From Tardiphaga sp. (GTDB lineage: Bacteria; Pseudomonadota; Alphaproteobacteria; Rhizobiales; Xanthobacteraceae), in NCBI GenBank assembly GCA_030147505.1, contig JASBVG010000089.1, positions 32,863 to 96,862 on the forward strand: a stretch of DNA of 64,000 nucleotides, read 5' to 3'. Position 1 is the first letter of the stretch; every line of letters starts with the position of its first letter. The translations under genes were made by a program, and so were the position numbers. Below, piece by piece: positions 34,465-44,615 of the stretch. The notes under the pieces are model-generated. The model searched no databases, was not told the DNA's origin, and worked only from the letters and a program-made list of their open reading frames with translations.

Positions 34465-35661
34465 TCAGTTCGCGAGACGTTCGACGGCAATCGCAGTTGC
34501 CTCGCCGCCGCCGATGCAAAGCGCAGCGACTCCGCGCTTCAAGCCCTGAGCTTCAAGCGCATGCAGCAGTGTAACGATCAGCCGGGCACCCGTTGCACCG
34601 ATCGGATGGCCGAGTGCGCAGGCGCCGCCATTGATATTGAGCCTGTCGCGCGGGATGCCGAGATCGCGCTGTGCGGCCATCGGCACGACAGCGAAGGCTT
34701 CATTGATTTCGAACAGATCGACATCGCCGACCGACCAGCCGACCTTGTCGAGCAGCTTGCGGATTGCCGGAATGGGCGCCGTGGTGAACCACTGCGGCTC
34801 CTGGCTGTGGGTGGCATGGCCGCGGATGAGCGCGCGCACGGGAAAGCCGTCGCGGTCCGCCAGAGACTGGCGAGCGAGGACGAGTGCCGCAGCGCCATCG
34901 GCATTGGCCGAGGATGCCGCAGGCGTGATCGTGCCGTTGCTGCGGAATGCGGGTTTGAGATTGGGAATCTTGGCGGGATCGACCTTCAACGGATGTTCGT
35001 CGCTCGCGATCTCGCGCTTTCCTGCCTTTTCGATGACGGACAGCGGCGCGATTTCCGCTGCAAAGGCTCCGCTCTCCACCGCCCTGCGCGCGCGGGTGAG
35101 CGTTTCGATCGCATAAGCATCCTGATCGGCCCGGGTAAATTGATAAGCCTCAGCGGTGGCTTCGCCGAAGTCGCCCATCGAGCGGCCGACCTCATAGGCA
35201 TCTTCAAGTCCGTCCATCAGCATATGGTCGATGATGCGGTCGTGTCCGACGCGGTAACCGCCGCGGGCCTTCTGCAGTAGATAGGGGGCGTTGGTCATGC
35301 TTTCCATGCCGCCAGTCACGACGATTTCGGCGGAGCCGGCGCCGATGATGTCGTGCCCGAGCATGGTGGCCTTCATGCCCGATCCGCAGACCTTGTTGAT
35401 GGTGGTGGCACCGGTGGAGTCTGGAAGTTGGGCGCCGCGCGCAGCCTGCCGGGCCGGCGCCTGTCCCTGACCAGCTGGCAAAACACAGCCCATGAAGACT
35501 TCGTCGATGCGTTCCGGCGCGAGGCCGATCCGCGCGACGGCGTTCTTGATGACATGACTGCCGAGCTTATGCCCACTGAACGAGGACAGTTCGCCCTGGA
35601 AGCGGCCCAGCGGTGTGCGGATTGCCGAGAGAATGGCGACGGGATCAGAAGCGGCGGACAT
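34465..35661 (-). CDS. Acetyl-CoA C-acyltransferase (thiolase)
   Basis: The 398-residue classical thiolase has catalytic C92 (NKVCGSGMKA), H352 (GHPIGATGAR) and C382 (CIGGGEATA). It cleaves 3-ketoacyl-CoA or condenses acetyl-CoA units. A start at 35661 is preferred: GAGAGG lies upstream and the frame before it (to 35685) is not conserved. The promoter region holds the palindrome ATGATGATCATCAT 30 bases before the start, which recurs in front of tetR. Confidence 0.92.
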   Translation of the reverse strand: MSAASDPVAILSAIRTPLGRFQGELSSFSGHKLGSHVIKNAVARIGLAPERIDEVFMGCVLPAGQGQAPARQAARGAQLPDSTGATTINKVCGSGMKATMLGHDIIGAGSAEIVVTGGMESMTNAPYLLQKARGGYRVGHDRIIDHMLMDGLEDAYEVGRSMGDFGEATAEAYQFTRADQDAYAIETLTRARRAVESGAFAAEIAPLSVIEKAGKREIASDEHPLKVDPAKIPNLKPAFRSNGTITPAASSANADGAAALVLARQSLADRDGFPVRALIRGHATHSQEPQWFTTAPIPAIRKLLDKVGWSVGDVDLFEINEAFAVVPMAAQRDLGIPRDRLNINGGACALGHPIGATGARLIVTLLHALEAQGLKRGVAALCIGGGEATAIAVERLAN

Positions 35662-35690
35662 GGGGGTGCCTCTCGATATGAGCAACTTGA

Positions 35691-35704
35691 ATGATGATCA
35701 TCAT
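35691..35704. promoter_or_regulatory. Perfect palindrome upstream of the thiolase, TetR-type operator
   Basis: ATGATGATCATCAT is a perfect 14-base palindrome and contains the half-sites ATGAT and ATCAT separated by four bases. The same half-sites and spacing occur at 36653-36666 before the TetR gene. That match, the short spacing from the thiolase start and the presence of one local TetR gene suggest the operator. Confidence 0.55.
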
Positions 35705-35762
35705 ATGATGCGCTGCGGAAATTACAACGGGCGCACCGCCTGATTTGTCCGGAGGGGAGGGG

Positions 35763-36533
35763 CTATCGCTTGCGGTTGATGAAACCGGCCATCAGCTTCT
35801 GCGGTTCGCCGGTCAGATAGGCATTGCCGAAAACGCCGACACTGAGGTCCATGGACTCCTTCAGCGGGAGTTCTTCCCATTGACGCAGCATCGCTTTTTG
35901 CGATCGCAGGGCCTCCGGACCGCACTCCAGCAGGGCTTCGACGAGCTTTTCCACTTCCGCGTCGAGCGCGCCCTCGGCGGCCACGGCATCGATGAGGCCC
36001 CAGTTCAACGCCGTCGGTGCGTCGATAGTGGCGGCGGTCATGATCAGCCAGCGTGCACGGCCCCAGCCGACCAGCCGCGGCAGCAGCGCCGCCTGGATCA
36101 CCGAAGGGATTCCGACCTTGACCTCCGGCATGGCGAATTTCGCATCATGCGCGGCCACGCGGAAATCGCAGGCCGCGGCGAATTCCAGGCCGCCGCCGAG
36201 ACTCCAGCCCGGAATGCGGGCGATAACCGGGGCGGGGAAGTGTCGCGGCGCATCGCACAGCGCGCGCAGGCCGGAGATGAAGGTCTCCGCCGAACGTTGA
36301 TCCAGCGTCGCCATCTCCTTGATGTCGGCGCCGCCGATCATACTCTTCTCGCTCTGGCCTGCGACGATCAGCGCGCGAATCCCGCGGTCCGACGCGAGGG
36401 ACTCGATGCCTTCGCGGACGTGATTGATCACCGTCGTGTTGAGGATGTTGAGCGATCCCGCATTGCAGATCGTCAGCCGGACGACGCCTCGGGAGTCGCG
36501 GTCGATGCCGCAATGCGGATTGAGCATATGCAT
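35763..36533 (-). CDS. Enoyl-CoA hydratase/isomerase family protein
   Basis: The 256-residue crotonase-fold protein has the oxyanion-hole words MIGGADIKEM and WSLGGGLEFA. The second catalytic region reads MPEVKVGIPSVIQAALLPRLVG, so the usual GTQRL stretch is replaced by VIQAALL and the standard pair of glutamates is not both obvious; it may be an isomerase, hydrolase or altered hydratase. I prefer the ATG at 36533. It is on the same strand as the thiolase, 101 bases upstream of it, and divergent from tetR. Confidence 0.82.
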   Translation of the reverse strand: MHMLNPHCGIDRDSRGVVRLTICNAGSLNILNTTVINHVREGIESLASDRGIRALIVAGQSEKSMIGGADIKEMATLDQRSAETFISGLRALCDAPRHFPAPVIARIPGWSLGGGLEFAAACDFRVAAHDAKFAMPEVKVGIPSVIQAALLPRLVGWGRARWLIMTAATIDAPTALNWGLIDAVAAEGALDAEVEKLVEALLECGPEALRSQKAMLRQWEELPLKESMDLSVGVFGNAYLTGEPQKLMAGFINRKR

Positions 36534-36652
36534 GGGTGTTTCTCGCCTGGTATGCCGGTGCTGGTCTGGGTGATGCAGGTTCCGCGGCAAGATGGCATAA
36601 AGTCAAGCGCCTCCGGCGGGACGCGTTGCGCGTACCGCGCAGAGCTATTAAT

Positions 36653-36666
36653 ATGATTGCCATCAT
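36653..36666. promoter_or_regulatory. TetR-type inverted repeat upstream of tetR
   Basis: ATGATTGCCATCAT has the half-sites ATGAT and ATCAT spaced by four bases, exactly as in the palindrome at 35691-35704. It lies 24 bases before the chosen tetR start and in the divergent promoter region shared with the enoyl-CoA hydratase-like gene, suggesting autoregulation. Confidence 0.55.
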
Positions 36667-36689
36667 CTTTTTCGGCGGAATGGACTTCG

Positions 36690-37316
36690 ATGCGTTACTC
36701 CAAAGAGCACAAGGCAGAGACCCATGCCCGTATCGTCAAGAAGGCTTCGGTGCGTCTGCGGGAGCGCGGTGCGCACGGGATCGGTGTTGCCGATCTGATG
36801 AAAGAGGCGGGCCTGACACACGGTGGCTTCTATGCGCATTTCGACTCTCGTGAAGCGCTGGTGGTCGAGGCGTTCGATTATGCCATGGACCGATCCATTG
36901 CGCGTCGGCGGCAGCAGATCGCGGAACTGGCGCCAGAGGAGCGGCTGGCCCATCTCGTCGATAGCTACCTCTCACCGCAACACCGGGATAATCCCGGCCA
37001 TGGTTGTGCCATGCCGGCGCTTGGCGCCGAGATTGCGCGCGAGAGCCCGAAGACACGGCGGGCCTTTGCGGCCAAGCTCGATAATCTGATTGACATGATG
37101 GCGGAACAATATCCCGGCGATCCGGAGATGGCACGCAAGCAGGCGATTGCCGCGCTAGCCACCATGATGGGCACAATCCTGATGTCACGCATTGCGGGAT
37201 CCGGTGAGGCGTCGGACGAATTTCTCAAAGTCGGTCGCGACACCGTGCTGGACCATGCGGCAGCGCAGCCGACTGCCAGGCATTCAGCCGCGAAAAAGGC
37301 CGCCAAGAAGACTTAG
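36690..37316 (+). CDS. TetR/AcrR-family transcriptional regulator
   Basis: A 208-residue regulator with a TetR helix-turn-helix (THARIVKKASVRLRERGAHGIGVADLMKEAGLTHGGFYAHF) at about residues 10-55 and a C-terminal ligand domain with GHGCAMPALGAEIARES, a signature of one TetR subgroup that may respond to electrophiles or acyl-CoA. The chosen ATG at 36690 starts the conserved domain; the frame is open from 36657. It ends in a lysine-rich tail. It probably represses itself and the thiolase operon through the paired palindromes. Confidence 0.88.
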   Translation: MRYSKEHKAETHARIVKKASVRLRERGAHGIGVADLMKEAGLTHGGFYAHFDSREALVVEAFDYAMDRSIARRRQQIAELAPEERLAHLVDSYLSPQHRDNPGHGCAMPALGAEIARESPKTRRAFAAKLDNLIDMMAEQYPGDPEMARKQAIAALATMMGTILMSRIAGSGEASDEFLKVGRDTVLDHAAAQPTARHSAAKKAAKKT

Positions 37317-37489
37317 AGATCAACGGCACTTGAGCGCCTGACACATTGTCGCGGCAATGACATTTGTCCTGCTGCGCAGCACCGCCGATGGCTTGCATTT
37401 TCGCAAAACCGTTGCGCATTCGAGGCCTTTTCAAAGCCGGAAAAGCCTGATCAACATCGCCTCCAAATTGGCTCCCTCTGGAGGAACGC

Positions 37490-38986
<1,497 letters not shown>

Positions 38987-38996
38987 GATGAATACA

Positions 38997-39040
38997 ACGG
39001 CCCGGCAGCATCCCCGATGCGCCGGGCCGTTTGCTTTTTG
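38997..39040 (+). terminator. Intrinsic terminator after mmsA
   Basis: ACGGCCCGGC and GCCGGGCCGT form a 10-bp stem. The loop itself contains a 5-bp stem GCATC/GATGC, and TTGCTTTTT follows. A clear extended hairpin with a T-rich tail. Confidence 0.85.
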
Positions 39041-39066
39041 ATCCGTAATCAACAAAGAAGGGCGTC

Positions 39067-40212
39067 ATGCAATTCGCTCTCGATGAGGAACAAACCGCTG
39101 TCCGCGACATGGCGCGCGATTTCGCCGCCGAAAAGATCGCGCCCTTTGCACTGAAGTGGGACGAGGACAAGCATTTCCCCAAAGACGTGATGCGCGCTGC
39201 TGCCGAACTCGGCATGGGCGGCATCTATATTCGCGACGATGTCGGCGGCTCCGCCATGACGCGCTTCGATGCCGCGCTGATCTTCGAGGCGCTGGCGACC
39301 GCGTGCCCGACGACGTCGGCCTTCATCTCCATCCATAACATGGCGTCGTGGATGATCGACAGCTATGGCAGCGACACCCAGCGCCAGAAATGGTTGCCGC
39401 GCCTCTGCACCATGGAGCTGCTGGCAAGCTATTGCCTGACCGAGCCGGGCTCGGGCTCCGACGCAGCGGCGCTGCGCACCAAGGCCGTTCTCGATGGCGA
39501 TCACTATGTACTAAATGGCCAGAAGCAGTTCATCTCGGGCGCCGGCGACACCGATCTCTATGTGGTCATGGTGCGCACGGGCGGTGAGGGCGCTGGCGGT
39601 GTCTCCACGCTGGTGGTGGACAAGGACACGCCCGGTCTCTCCTTCGGCGCCAATGAGCGCAAGATGGGCTGGAATGCGCAGCCGACACGCGCGGTAATCT
39701 TCGAAAATGCCCGCGTGCCCGTCGCCAATCGGCTCGGTGCCGAAGGCATCGGATTCAAGATCGCCAGGGCCGGCCTCGATGGCGGACGGCTGAACATCGC
39801 GGCATGTTCGCTTGGCGGTGCGCAGTCGGCACTCGACAAGTCGCTCGCCTACATGAAAGAGCGAAAGGCCTTTGGCAAGAAGCTCGACGAATTCCAGGCG
39901 CTGCAATTTCGTGTCGCCGATATGGCGACCGAGCTGGAGGCCGCGCGCACCTTCCTGTGGCGCGCAGCCACAGCGCTGGATCGCAAGGACGGCGATGCCA
40001 GCATGCTCTGCGCCATGGCCAAACGGTTCGGTACCGATATCGGCTTCAATGTGGCCAATGAGGCGCTGCAGCTGCATGGCGGCTACGGCTATCTCGCCGA
40101 ATATGGCGTCGAGAAGATCGTGCGCGATCTCCGCGTGCACCAGATTCTCGAAGGCACCAATGAAATCATGCGGCTGATCGTGTCGCGCAAACTGATCGAG
40201 GGCGCACGATGA
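39067..40212 (+). CDS. Isobutyryl-CoA dehydrogenase-like acyl-CoA dehydrogenase
   Basis: The 381-residue flavoprotein has the acyl-CoA dehydrogenase words YCLTEPGSGSDAAALRT, GGRLNIAACSLGGAQ and LQLHGGYGYL, with the catalytic base probably E362 in LEGTNEIMR. The ACSLGGAQ region and its place next to the hydroxyisobutyryl-CoA hydrolase support isobutyryl-CoA as substrate, although a short/branched-chain preference cannot be proven. It would oxidise isobutyryl-CoA to methacrylyl-CoA and pass electrons to ETF. The stop codon overlaps the next start (ATGA). Confidence 0.9.
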   Translation: MQFALDEEQTAVRDMARDFAAEKIAPFALKWDEDKHFPKDVMRAAAELGMGGIYIRDDVGGSAMTRFDAALIFEALATACPTTSAFISIHNMASWMIDSYGSDTQRQKWLPRLCTMELLASYCLTEPGSGSDAAALRTKAVLDGDHYVLNGQKQFISGAGDTDLYVVMVRTGGEGAGGVSTLVVDKDTPGLSFGANERKMGWNAQPTRAVIFENARVPVANRLGAEGIGFKIARAGLDGGRLNIAACSLGGAQSALDKSLAYMKERKAFGKKLDEFQALQFRVADMATELEAARTFLWRAATALDRKDGDASMLCAMAKRFGTDIGFNVANEALQLHGGYGYLAEYGVEKIVRDLRVHQILEGTNEIMRLIVSRKLIEGAR

Positions 40213-41273
40213 GCGACGGCGTGGTGGAAGGCGACCTGATCGCGCGCAAAGAAGGCGCGGCCGGCATTCTGCGGCTGAACCGGCCGAAAGCGCTGAACGC
40301 GCTGACGCTGGAAATGACGCGCGAGATCGTCACGGCGCTCGACACGTTCGAGGCCGATCCCTCCGTCGCCGTCATCATTCTCGAAGGCGCCGGCGAGCGC
40401 GGTCTTTGCGCCGGCGGCGATATCCGCGGCCTCTATGAGAGCGCCAAGGTGAGGGGCGATCTCGGCAAGGTGTTCTGGCGTGAGGAGTACATCCTCAATG
40501 CGCGCATCGCGAAATTCCCGAAGCCGTATGTCGCGTATATGGACGGTTTTGTGATGGGTGGCGGCGTCGGTCTGGCCGGCCATGCCAGCCATCGCGTCGT
40601 CACTGAAAAGACGAAGATGGCGATGCCGGAAGTGAGCCTCGGCTTCTTCCCCGATGTCGGCGGCACCTGGCTGCTGTCACGCGCGCCGGGCGAGCTCGGC
40701 ACTTACTTCGGTCTGACGGGCCAGAATGCCAACGGTGCCGACGCGCTGGCTGCCCGGATGGCTGACGTGTTGATTGATACGCGCAGCTGGCCTGCACTGC
40801 GCGAGGCGCTGACCAGGCTTGCGCCGGGCGTCGATGCAGCCACTGTGATGGAAAAGCTCCAGAGCATTTCGGCGGCGGATCAGACGGGGCCAGTGACGGC
40901 GCAACGCGCGCTGATCGATCGTGCCTTTGCCCATGACAGCGTCGAGGAGATAGTCGCGGCGCTCGATCAGGATGGATCGGAGTTCGCGCAGGCGACGCTG
41001 AAGGCGATGGCCGACAAGTCACCGCGCGGCCTGAAGGTGACGCTGAAACTGCTGCGTCTGGCGCGCGCGTCGTCCTCGCTCGAAGAGTGCCTGTCGCGCG
41101 AATATCTCGCTGCGCTCGAAGTCTTCGACAGCGCCGATTTCGTCGAGGGCGTGCGTGCGGCGATCATCGACAAGGACCGCAATCCGAAATGGCAGCCGCC
41201 GGATCTCAAAGGCGTCACGCCAGAGATCGTGGCACGCTATCTGGCGCCGCGCGACGTTGCGCTCACTTTCTGA
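40209..41273 (+). CDS. 3-Hydroxyisobutyryl-CoA hydrolase (HIBCH-like)
   Basis: The 354-residue crotonase-fold protein has NRPKALNALTLEM, the oxyanion motif GLCAGGDIRGLYE and the second motif MPEVSLGFFPDVGGTWLLSR, the HIBCH signature that sets it apart from simple hydratases. It releases free 3-hydroxyisobutyrate, the substrate of mmsB, from 3-hydroxyisobutyryl-CoA, and so protects the cell from reactive methacrylyl-CoA. It starts four bases inside the dehydrogenase gene and is followed by mmsB after 65 bases. Confidence 0.92.
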   Translation: MSDGVVEGDLIARKEGAAGILRLNRPKALNALTLEMTREIVTALDTFEADPSVAVIILEGAGERGLCAGGDIRGLYESAKVRGDLGKVFWREEYILNARIAKFPKPYVAYMDGFVMGGGVGLAGHASHRVVTEKTKMAMPEVSLGFFPDVGGTWLLSRAPGELGTYFGLTGQNANGADALAARMADVLIDTRSWPALREALTRLAPGVDAATVMEKLQSISAADQTGPVTAQRALIDRAFAHDSVEEIVAALDQDGSEFAQATLKAMADKSPRGLKVTLKLLRLARASSSLEECLSREYLAALEVFDSADFVEGVRAAIIDKDRNPKWQPPDLKGVTPEIVARYLAPRDVALTF

Positions 41274-41338
41274 ACGAAAGTCGGATTCCCTCTTCGGGAC
41301 CGGCATTCGATAACAATCAAAACAGACGAGGGCAGGAC

Positions 41339-42223
41339 ATGACCAGCATTGCATTTATCGGTCTCGGCAATATGGGTGGCCCGATGGCCGCCAACCTGGT
41401 CAAGGCCGGCCACAAGGTAACGGGCTTCGATCTGGTCGAAGCCTCGCGCGCGCAGGCGAAGGCCGACGGCGTCACGATCGCGGCGACCGCGATGGATGCC
41501 GTGAAGGGCGCCGAAGTGATCATCACCATGCTGCCCGCGGGCAAGCATGTGGTGTCGGTCTGGAGCGAGGTTATCCCGGCTGCGACCAAGGGTGTGCTGA
41601 TGATCGACTGTTCCACCATCGATGTGGAAAGCGCACGCAAGGCCCATGGGCTCGCGGCGGCTCAGCAGCTTCCTTCGGTCGATGCGCCGGTTTCCGGCGG
41701 CACCGGCGGTGCCAGGGGCGCGACGTTGACCTTCATGGCCGGCGGCGATGCAAAGGCTTTTGCGTCGGCAAAGCCGATCCTCGAAGCCATGGGCAAGAAG
41801 ATCGTCCATTGCGGCGATGCCGGTGCGGGGCAGGCGGCAAAGATCTGCAACAACATGATCCTCGGCATTTCCATGATTGGCGTCAGCGAAGCCTTTGTGC
41901 TCGCCGAAAAGCTGGGCCTGTCGCATCAGGCACTGTTCGATGTGGCGTCGACCTCGTCGGGCCAGTGCTGGTCGCTGACCACCTATTGCCCGGTCCCGGG
42001 CCCGGTGCCGACCTCGCCGGCCAACAACGAATACAAGCCCGGCTTTGCCGCCGCGCTGATGCTGAAGGATCTCAAGCTCTCTCAGGAAGCCGCGAAGGCG
42101 GCGGGCGCGCAGACGCCGCTCGGCGCCCATGCCGAGAGCATCTATGAAACCTTTGACAAGGACGGGCAGGGTGGTGTCGATTTCTCGGGCATCGTGAACC
42201 ACCTGCGGAAGCTGGCGAAGTAA
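41339..42223 (+). CDS. mmsB: 3-Hydroxyisobutyrate dehydrogenase
   Basis: The 294-residue beta-hydroxyacid dehydrogenase has the NAD loop GLGNMGGPMA at residues 8-17, the substrate motif DAPVSGGTGGA and the catalytic lysine in GAGQAAKICNNMI. It oxidises 3-hydroxyisobutyrate to methylmalonate semialdehyde, which mmsA then uses. GGCAGGAC lies before the ATG. With mmsA, the dehydrogenase and hydrolase it completes the lower valine route; the branched-chain ketoacid dehydrogenase and transaminase are not in the window. Confidence 0.94.
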   Translation: MTSIAFIGLGNMGGPMAANLVKAGHKVTGFDLVEASRAQAKADGVTIAATAMDAVKGAEVIITMLPAGKHVVSVWSEVIPAATKGVLMIDCSTIDVESARKAHGLAAAQQLPSVDAPVSGGTGGARGATLTFMAGGDAKAFASAKPILEAMGKKIVHCGDAGAGQAAKICNNMILGISMIGVSEAFVLAEKLGLSHQALFDVASTSSGQCWSLTTYCPVPGPVPTSPANNEYKPGFAAALMLKDLKLSQEAAKAAGAQTPLGAHAESIYETFDKDGQGGVDFSGIVNHLRKLAK

Positions 42224-42229
42224 GGCACG

Positions 42230-42309
42230 CTGTCATAGCCGGGCCTGACCCGGCCATCCATCTTGTACTCGTCAAAACTGGATGCCCGGGTCAAGCCCGG
42301 GCATGACAG
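42230..42309. repeat. Palindromic repeat, family C copy
   Basis: CTGTCATAGCCGGG at the left and CCCGGGCATGACAG at the right are inverted with mismatches; the middle has GGCCATCCA and TGGATGCC words. It separates mmsB from the acyl-CoA ligase gene and has the same ends as 8792-8878. Confidence 0.85.
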
Positions 42310-42333
42310 AGAAAATTGGAAGGGTGAGGAAGC

Positions 42334-44064
42334 ATGACCACGTTCAAGCAGGCCCGCGCCTTTCTCCTCGACCATCGCACCGACTACGATCAAGCCGTCG
42401 CCGGCTTCCGCTGGCCCGATCCCGTCGATTTTAACTGGGCGCTCGACTGGTTCGATACCGAACTCGCGCATGATGCCGCGAGCAAGGACCGCCCGGCGCT
42501 GTGGATCGTCGATGCGGCCAGCGGCAATGAGACAAAGCTCTCTTTTGCCGACCTCGCGCGCCGCTCCAATCAGGTCGCCAATTTCCTGCGCGCACAGGGA
42601 CTCAAACGCGGTGACCATCTTCTGCTGCTGCTCGGCAACGTCGTGCCGCTATGGGAGACCATGCTGGCGGCGATCAAGCTCGGCGTCGTGATCATCCCGG
42701 CAACGACGCTGCTGACGTCCGACGAATTGCAGGACCGGCTCGACCGCGGCAAGGCGAAGGTCGTCGTCGCGGCGGAGGAGCAGGTCGCGAAATTCGGCAG
42801 CCTCAAGACCGACGGTATCAAGCAGATCGTCGTGAATGCTGCTTCGTCTCATGAAGGCTGGCTCGCTTTCGAGACCTCCGCCGATTTCCCCGAGACATTC
42901 ACGCCGGATGGTCCGACCAAGGCCGAAGACCCGATGCTGCTCTATTTCACCTCCGGCACCACGGCGAAGCCGAAGCTCGTGCGGCACAGCCAGCGCAGCT
43001 ATCCGGTCGGCGGGCTCTCCACCATGTACTGGATCGGCCTGCAGCCCGGCGACATCCATCTCAATATTTCCTCGCCCGGCTGGGCCAAGCATGCGTGGTC
43101 CTGCTTCTTTGCGCCGTGGAATGCCGGTGCCACCGTGTTTGTGGTCAACCAGCCACGCTTCGATGCGAAGAGCCTGCTTGCCACCATCGGCCGTTGCGGC
43201 GTCACCACGCTCTGCGCGCCGCCGACGGTGTGGCGGCTGTTCATTCAGGAGAAGCTTGCAGACACCAAGGTGTCGCTGCGCGAGGTCTGCGGCGCCGGCG
43301 AGCCGCTCAATCCGGAAGTGATCGAGCAGGTGCAATCCGCCTGGGGCCTCACCATCCGCGATGGCTACGGCCAGACCGAGACCACGGCACTCGCCGGCAA
43401 TTCACCGGGCCAGCCAGTGAAAGTCGGCTCCATGGGCCGCCCGTTGCCCGGCTACACCGTGAAGGTGATCGATGCCGACGGCCAGCCAGCGAAGGAGGGG
43501 GAGGTCGGTCTGGTGCTAGGCGCTGATCGGCCTGCGGGTCTGATGCAGGGCTATCAGGCCGATGACGGCGGCGTCACCGGCGCCAGCGGCGACATCTATC
43601 GCAGCGGCGACGTCGTCTTCGTCGATGACGACGGCTATCTAACTTTCGTCGGCCGCGCTGATGACGTGTTCAAGTCGTCGGACTACCGCATTAGCCCGTT
43701 CGAACTCGAGAGCATTCTGATAGAACACGACGCCGTCGCCGAAGCCGCCATCGTGCCGAGCCCGGATCCGATCCGTCTCGCGATCCCCAAGGCCTATGTG
43801 ATGCTGGTCGGCAGCGCCAAACCCGATGCCGAGACCGCGCTGTCGATCTACACGCATCTTCAGGAGCGGTTGGCGCCCTTCAAGCGTATCCGCCGCATTG
43901 AATTCGTCACCGAATTGCCGAAGACGATTTCCGGAAAAATCCGCCGCGTTCATCTGCGTCGTCTCGAACACGAGGATGACCGCCAGGACCCGCTGCGCGG
44001 CGTCGAGTTCAAGGAAGAGGATTTCCCCCAGTTGCGTGGTGGCCCGGGCGCCAGCGGTGGCTAG
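42334..44064 (+). CDS. Acyl-CoA synthetase (ACSM/acetyl-CoA-synthetase type)
   Basis: The 576-residue adenylate-forming enzyme has the P-loop LLYFTSGTTAKPKLVRH, the motif GYGQTETTA and the hinge VGRADDVFKSSDYRISPFE, and a C-terminal lysine in PKTISGKIRR. These words resemble medium-chain (ACSM) acyl-CoA synthetases. It activates a carboxylic acid to its CoA ester. GAGGAAGC precedes the ATG. It heads a set with a MaoC hydratase and an HSD17B4-type dehydrogenase downstream, which could degrade its product. Confidence 0.9.
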   Translation: MTTFKQARAFLLDHRTDYDQAVAGFRWPDPVDFNWALDWFDTELAHDAASKDRPALWIVDAASGNETKLSFADLARRSNQVANFLRAQGLKRGDHLLLLLGNVVPLWETMLAAIKLGVVIIPATTLLTSDELQDRLDRGKAKVVVAAEEQVAKFGSLKTDGIKQIVVNAASSHEGWLAFETSADFPETFTPDGPTKAEDPMLLYFTSGTTAKPKLVRHSQRSYPVGGLSTMYWIGLQPGDIHLNISSPGWAKHAWSCFFAPWNAGATVFVVNQPRFDAKSLLATIGRCGVTTLCAPPTVWRLFIQEKLADTKVSLREVCGAGEPLNPEVIEQVQSAWGLTIRDGYGQTETTALAGNSPGQPVKVGSMGRPLPGYTVKVIDADGQPAKEGEVGLVLGADRPAGLMQGYQADDGGVTGASGDIYRSGDVVFVDDDGYLTFVGRADDVFKSSDYRISPFELESILIEHDAVAEAAIVPSPDPIRLAIPKAYVMLVGSAKPDAETALSIYTHLQERLAPFKRIRRIEFVTELPKTISGKIRRVHLRRLEHEDDRQDPLRGVEFKEEDFPQLRGGPGASGG

Positions 44065-44150
44065 GCCAAAAGGCGCAGCTTTAGGGGCTTGGCATTGCCG
44101 TCCTCTTTGTGGAATCTGCGCCCGCAAACAGCAAGGGAATACCGAACACG

Positions 44151-44603
44151 ATGATCTCGCGTGAAGCCTATATGGCCATGGTCGGCAAGGAAGTCGGCGT
44201 CTCCGAATGGCACCTGGTGGACCAGGCCCGCATCGATGCCTTTGCCGCCGCCACCGAGGATCACCAGTTCATCCATGTCGATCCCGCCCGTGCGCGCGAG
44301 ACGCCGTTCGGCACCACCATCGCGCACGGCTTCCTCACCATGTCGCTGCTCTCGGTGTTCTCCTACGAGGCGCTGCCGAAACTGGCCGATGTCGCCATGG
44401 GCGTGAATTACGGCACCGACAAGATCCGCTTCATCTCGCCGGTGAAAGCCGGCTCGCGCCTGCGCGGCCGCTTCGTGCTCACCGAGGCGACGCTGCGCAA
44501 GCCGAACGAACTCTTCACCCGCACATCCGCCACTGTCGAGATCGAAGGCGAGGACAAGCCGGCGCTGGTCGCCGACTGGCTCGGCCTCGTCTATTTCAAT
44601 TGA
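44151..44603 (+). CDS. MaoC-family dehydratase, single hot-dog
   Basis: The 150-residue protein has the hydratase-2-type motif ATEDHQFIHVDPARARETPFG (D37, H42) followed by TIAHGFLTM. It is one hot-dog domain and would dimerise to form the active sites, hydrating 2-enoyl-CoA to (3R)-hydroxyacyl-CoA. The chosen ATG at 44151 begins the domain; the open frame reaches 44109. It is followed after 12 bases by an HSD17B4-type dehydrogenase, a sequential pair as at 8.9-10.9 kb. Confidence 0.9.
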   Translation: MISREAYMAMVGKEVGVSEWHLVDQARIDAFAAATEDHQFIHVDPARARETPFGTTIAHGFLTMSLLSVFSYEALPKLADVAMGVNYGTDKIRFISPVKAGSRLRGRFVLTEATLRKPNELFTRTSATVEIEGEDKPALVADWLGLVYFN

Positions 44604-44615
44604 GGAGCAAGCATC

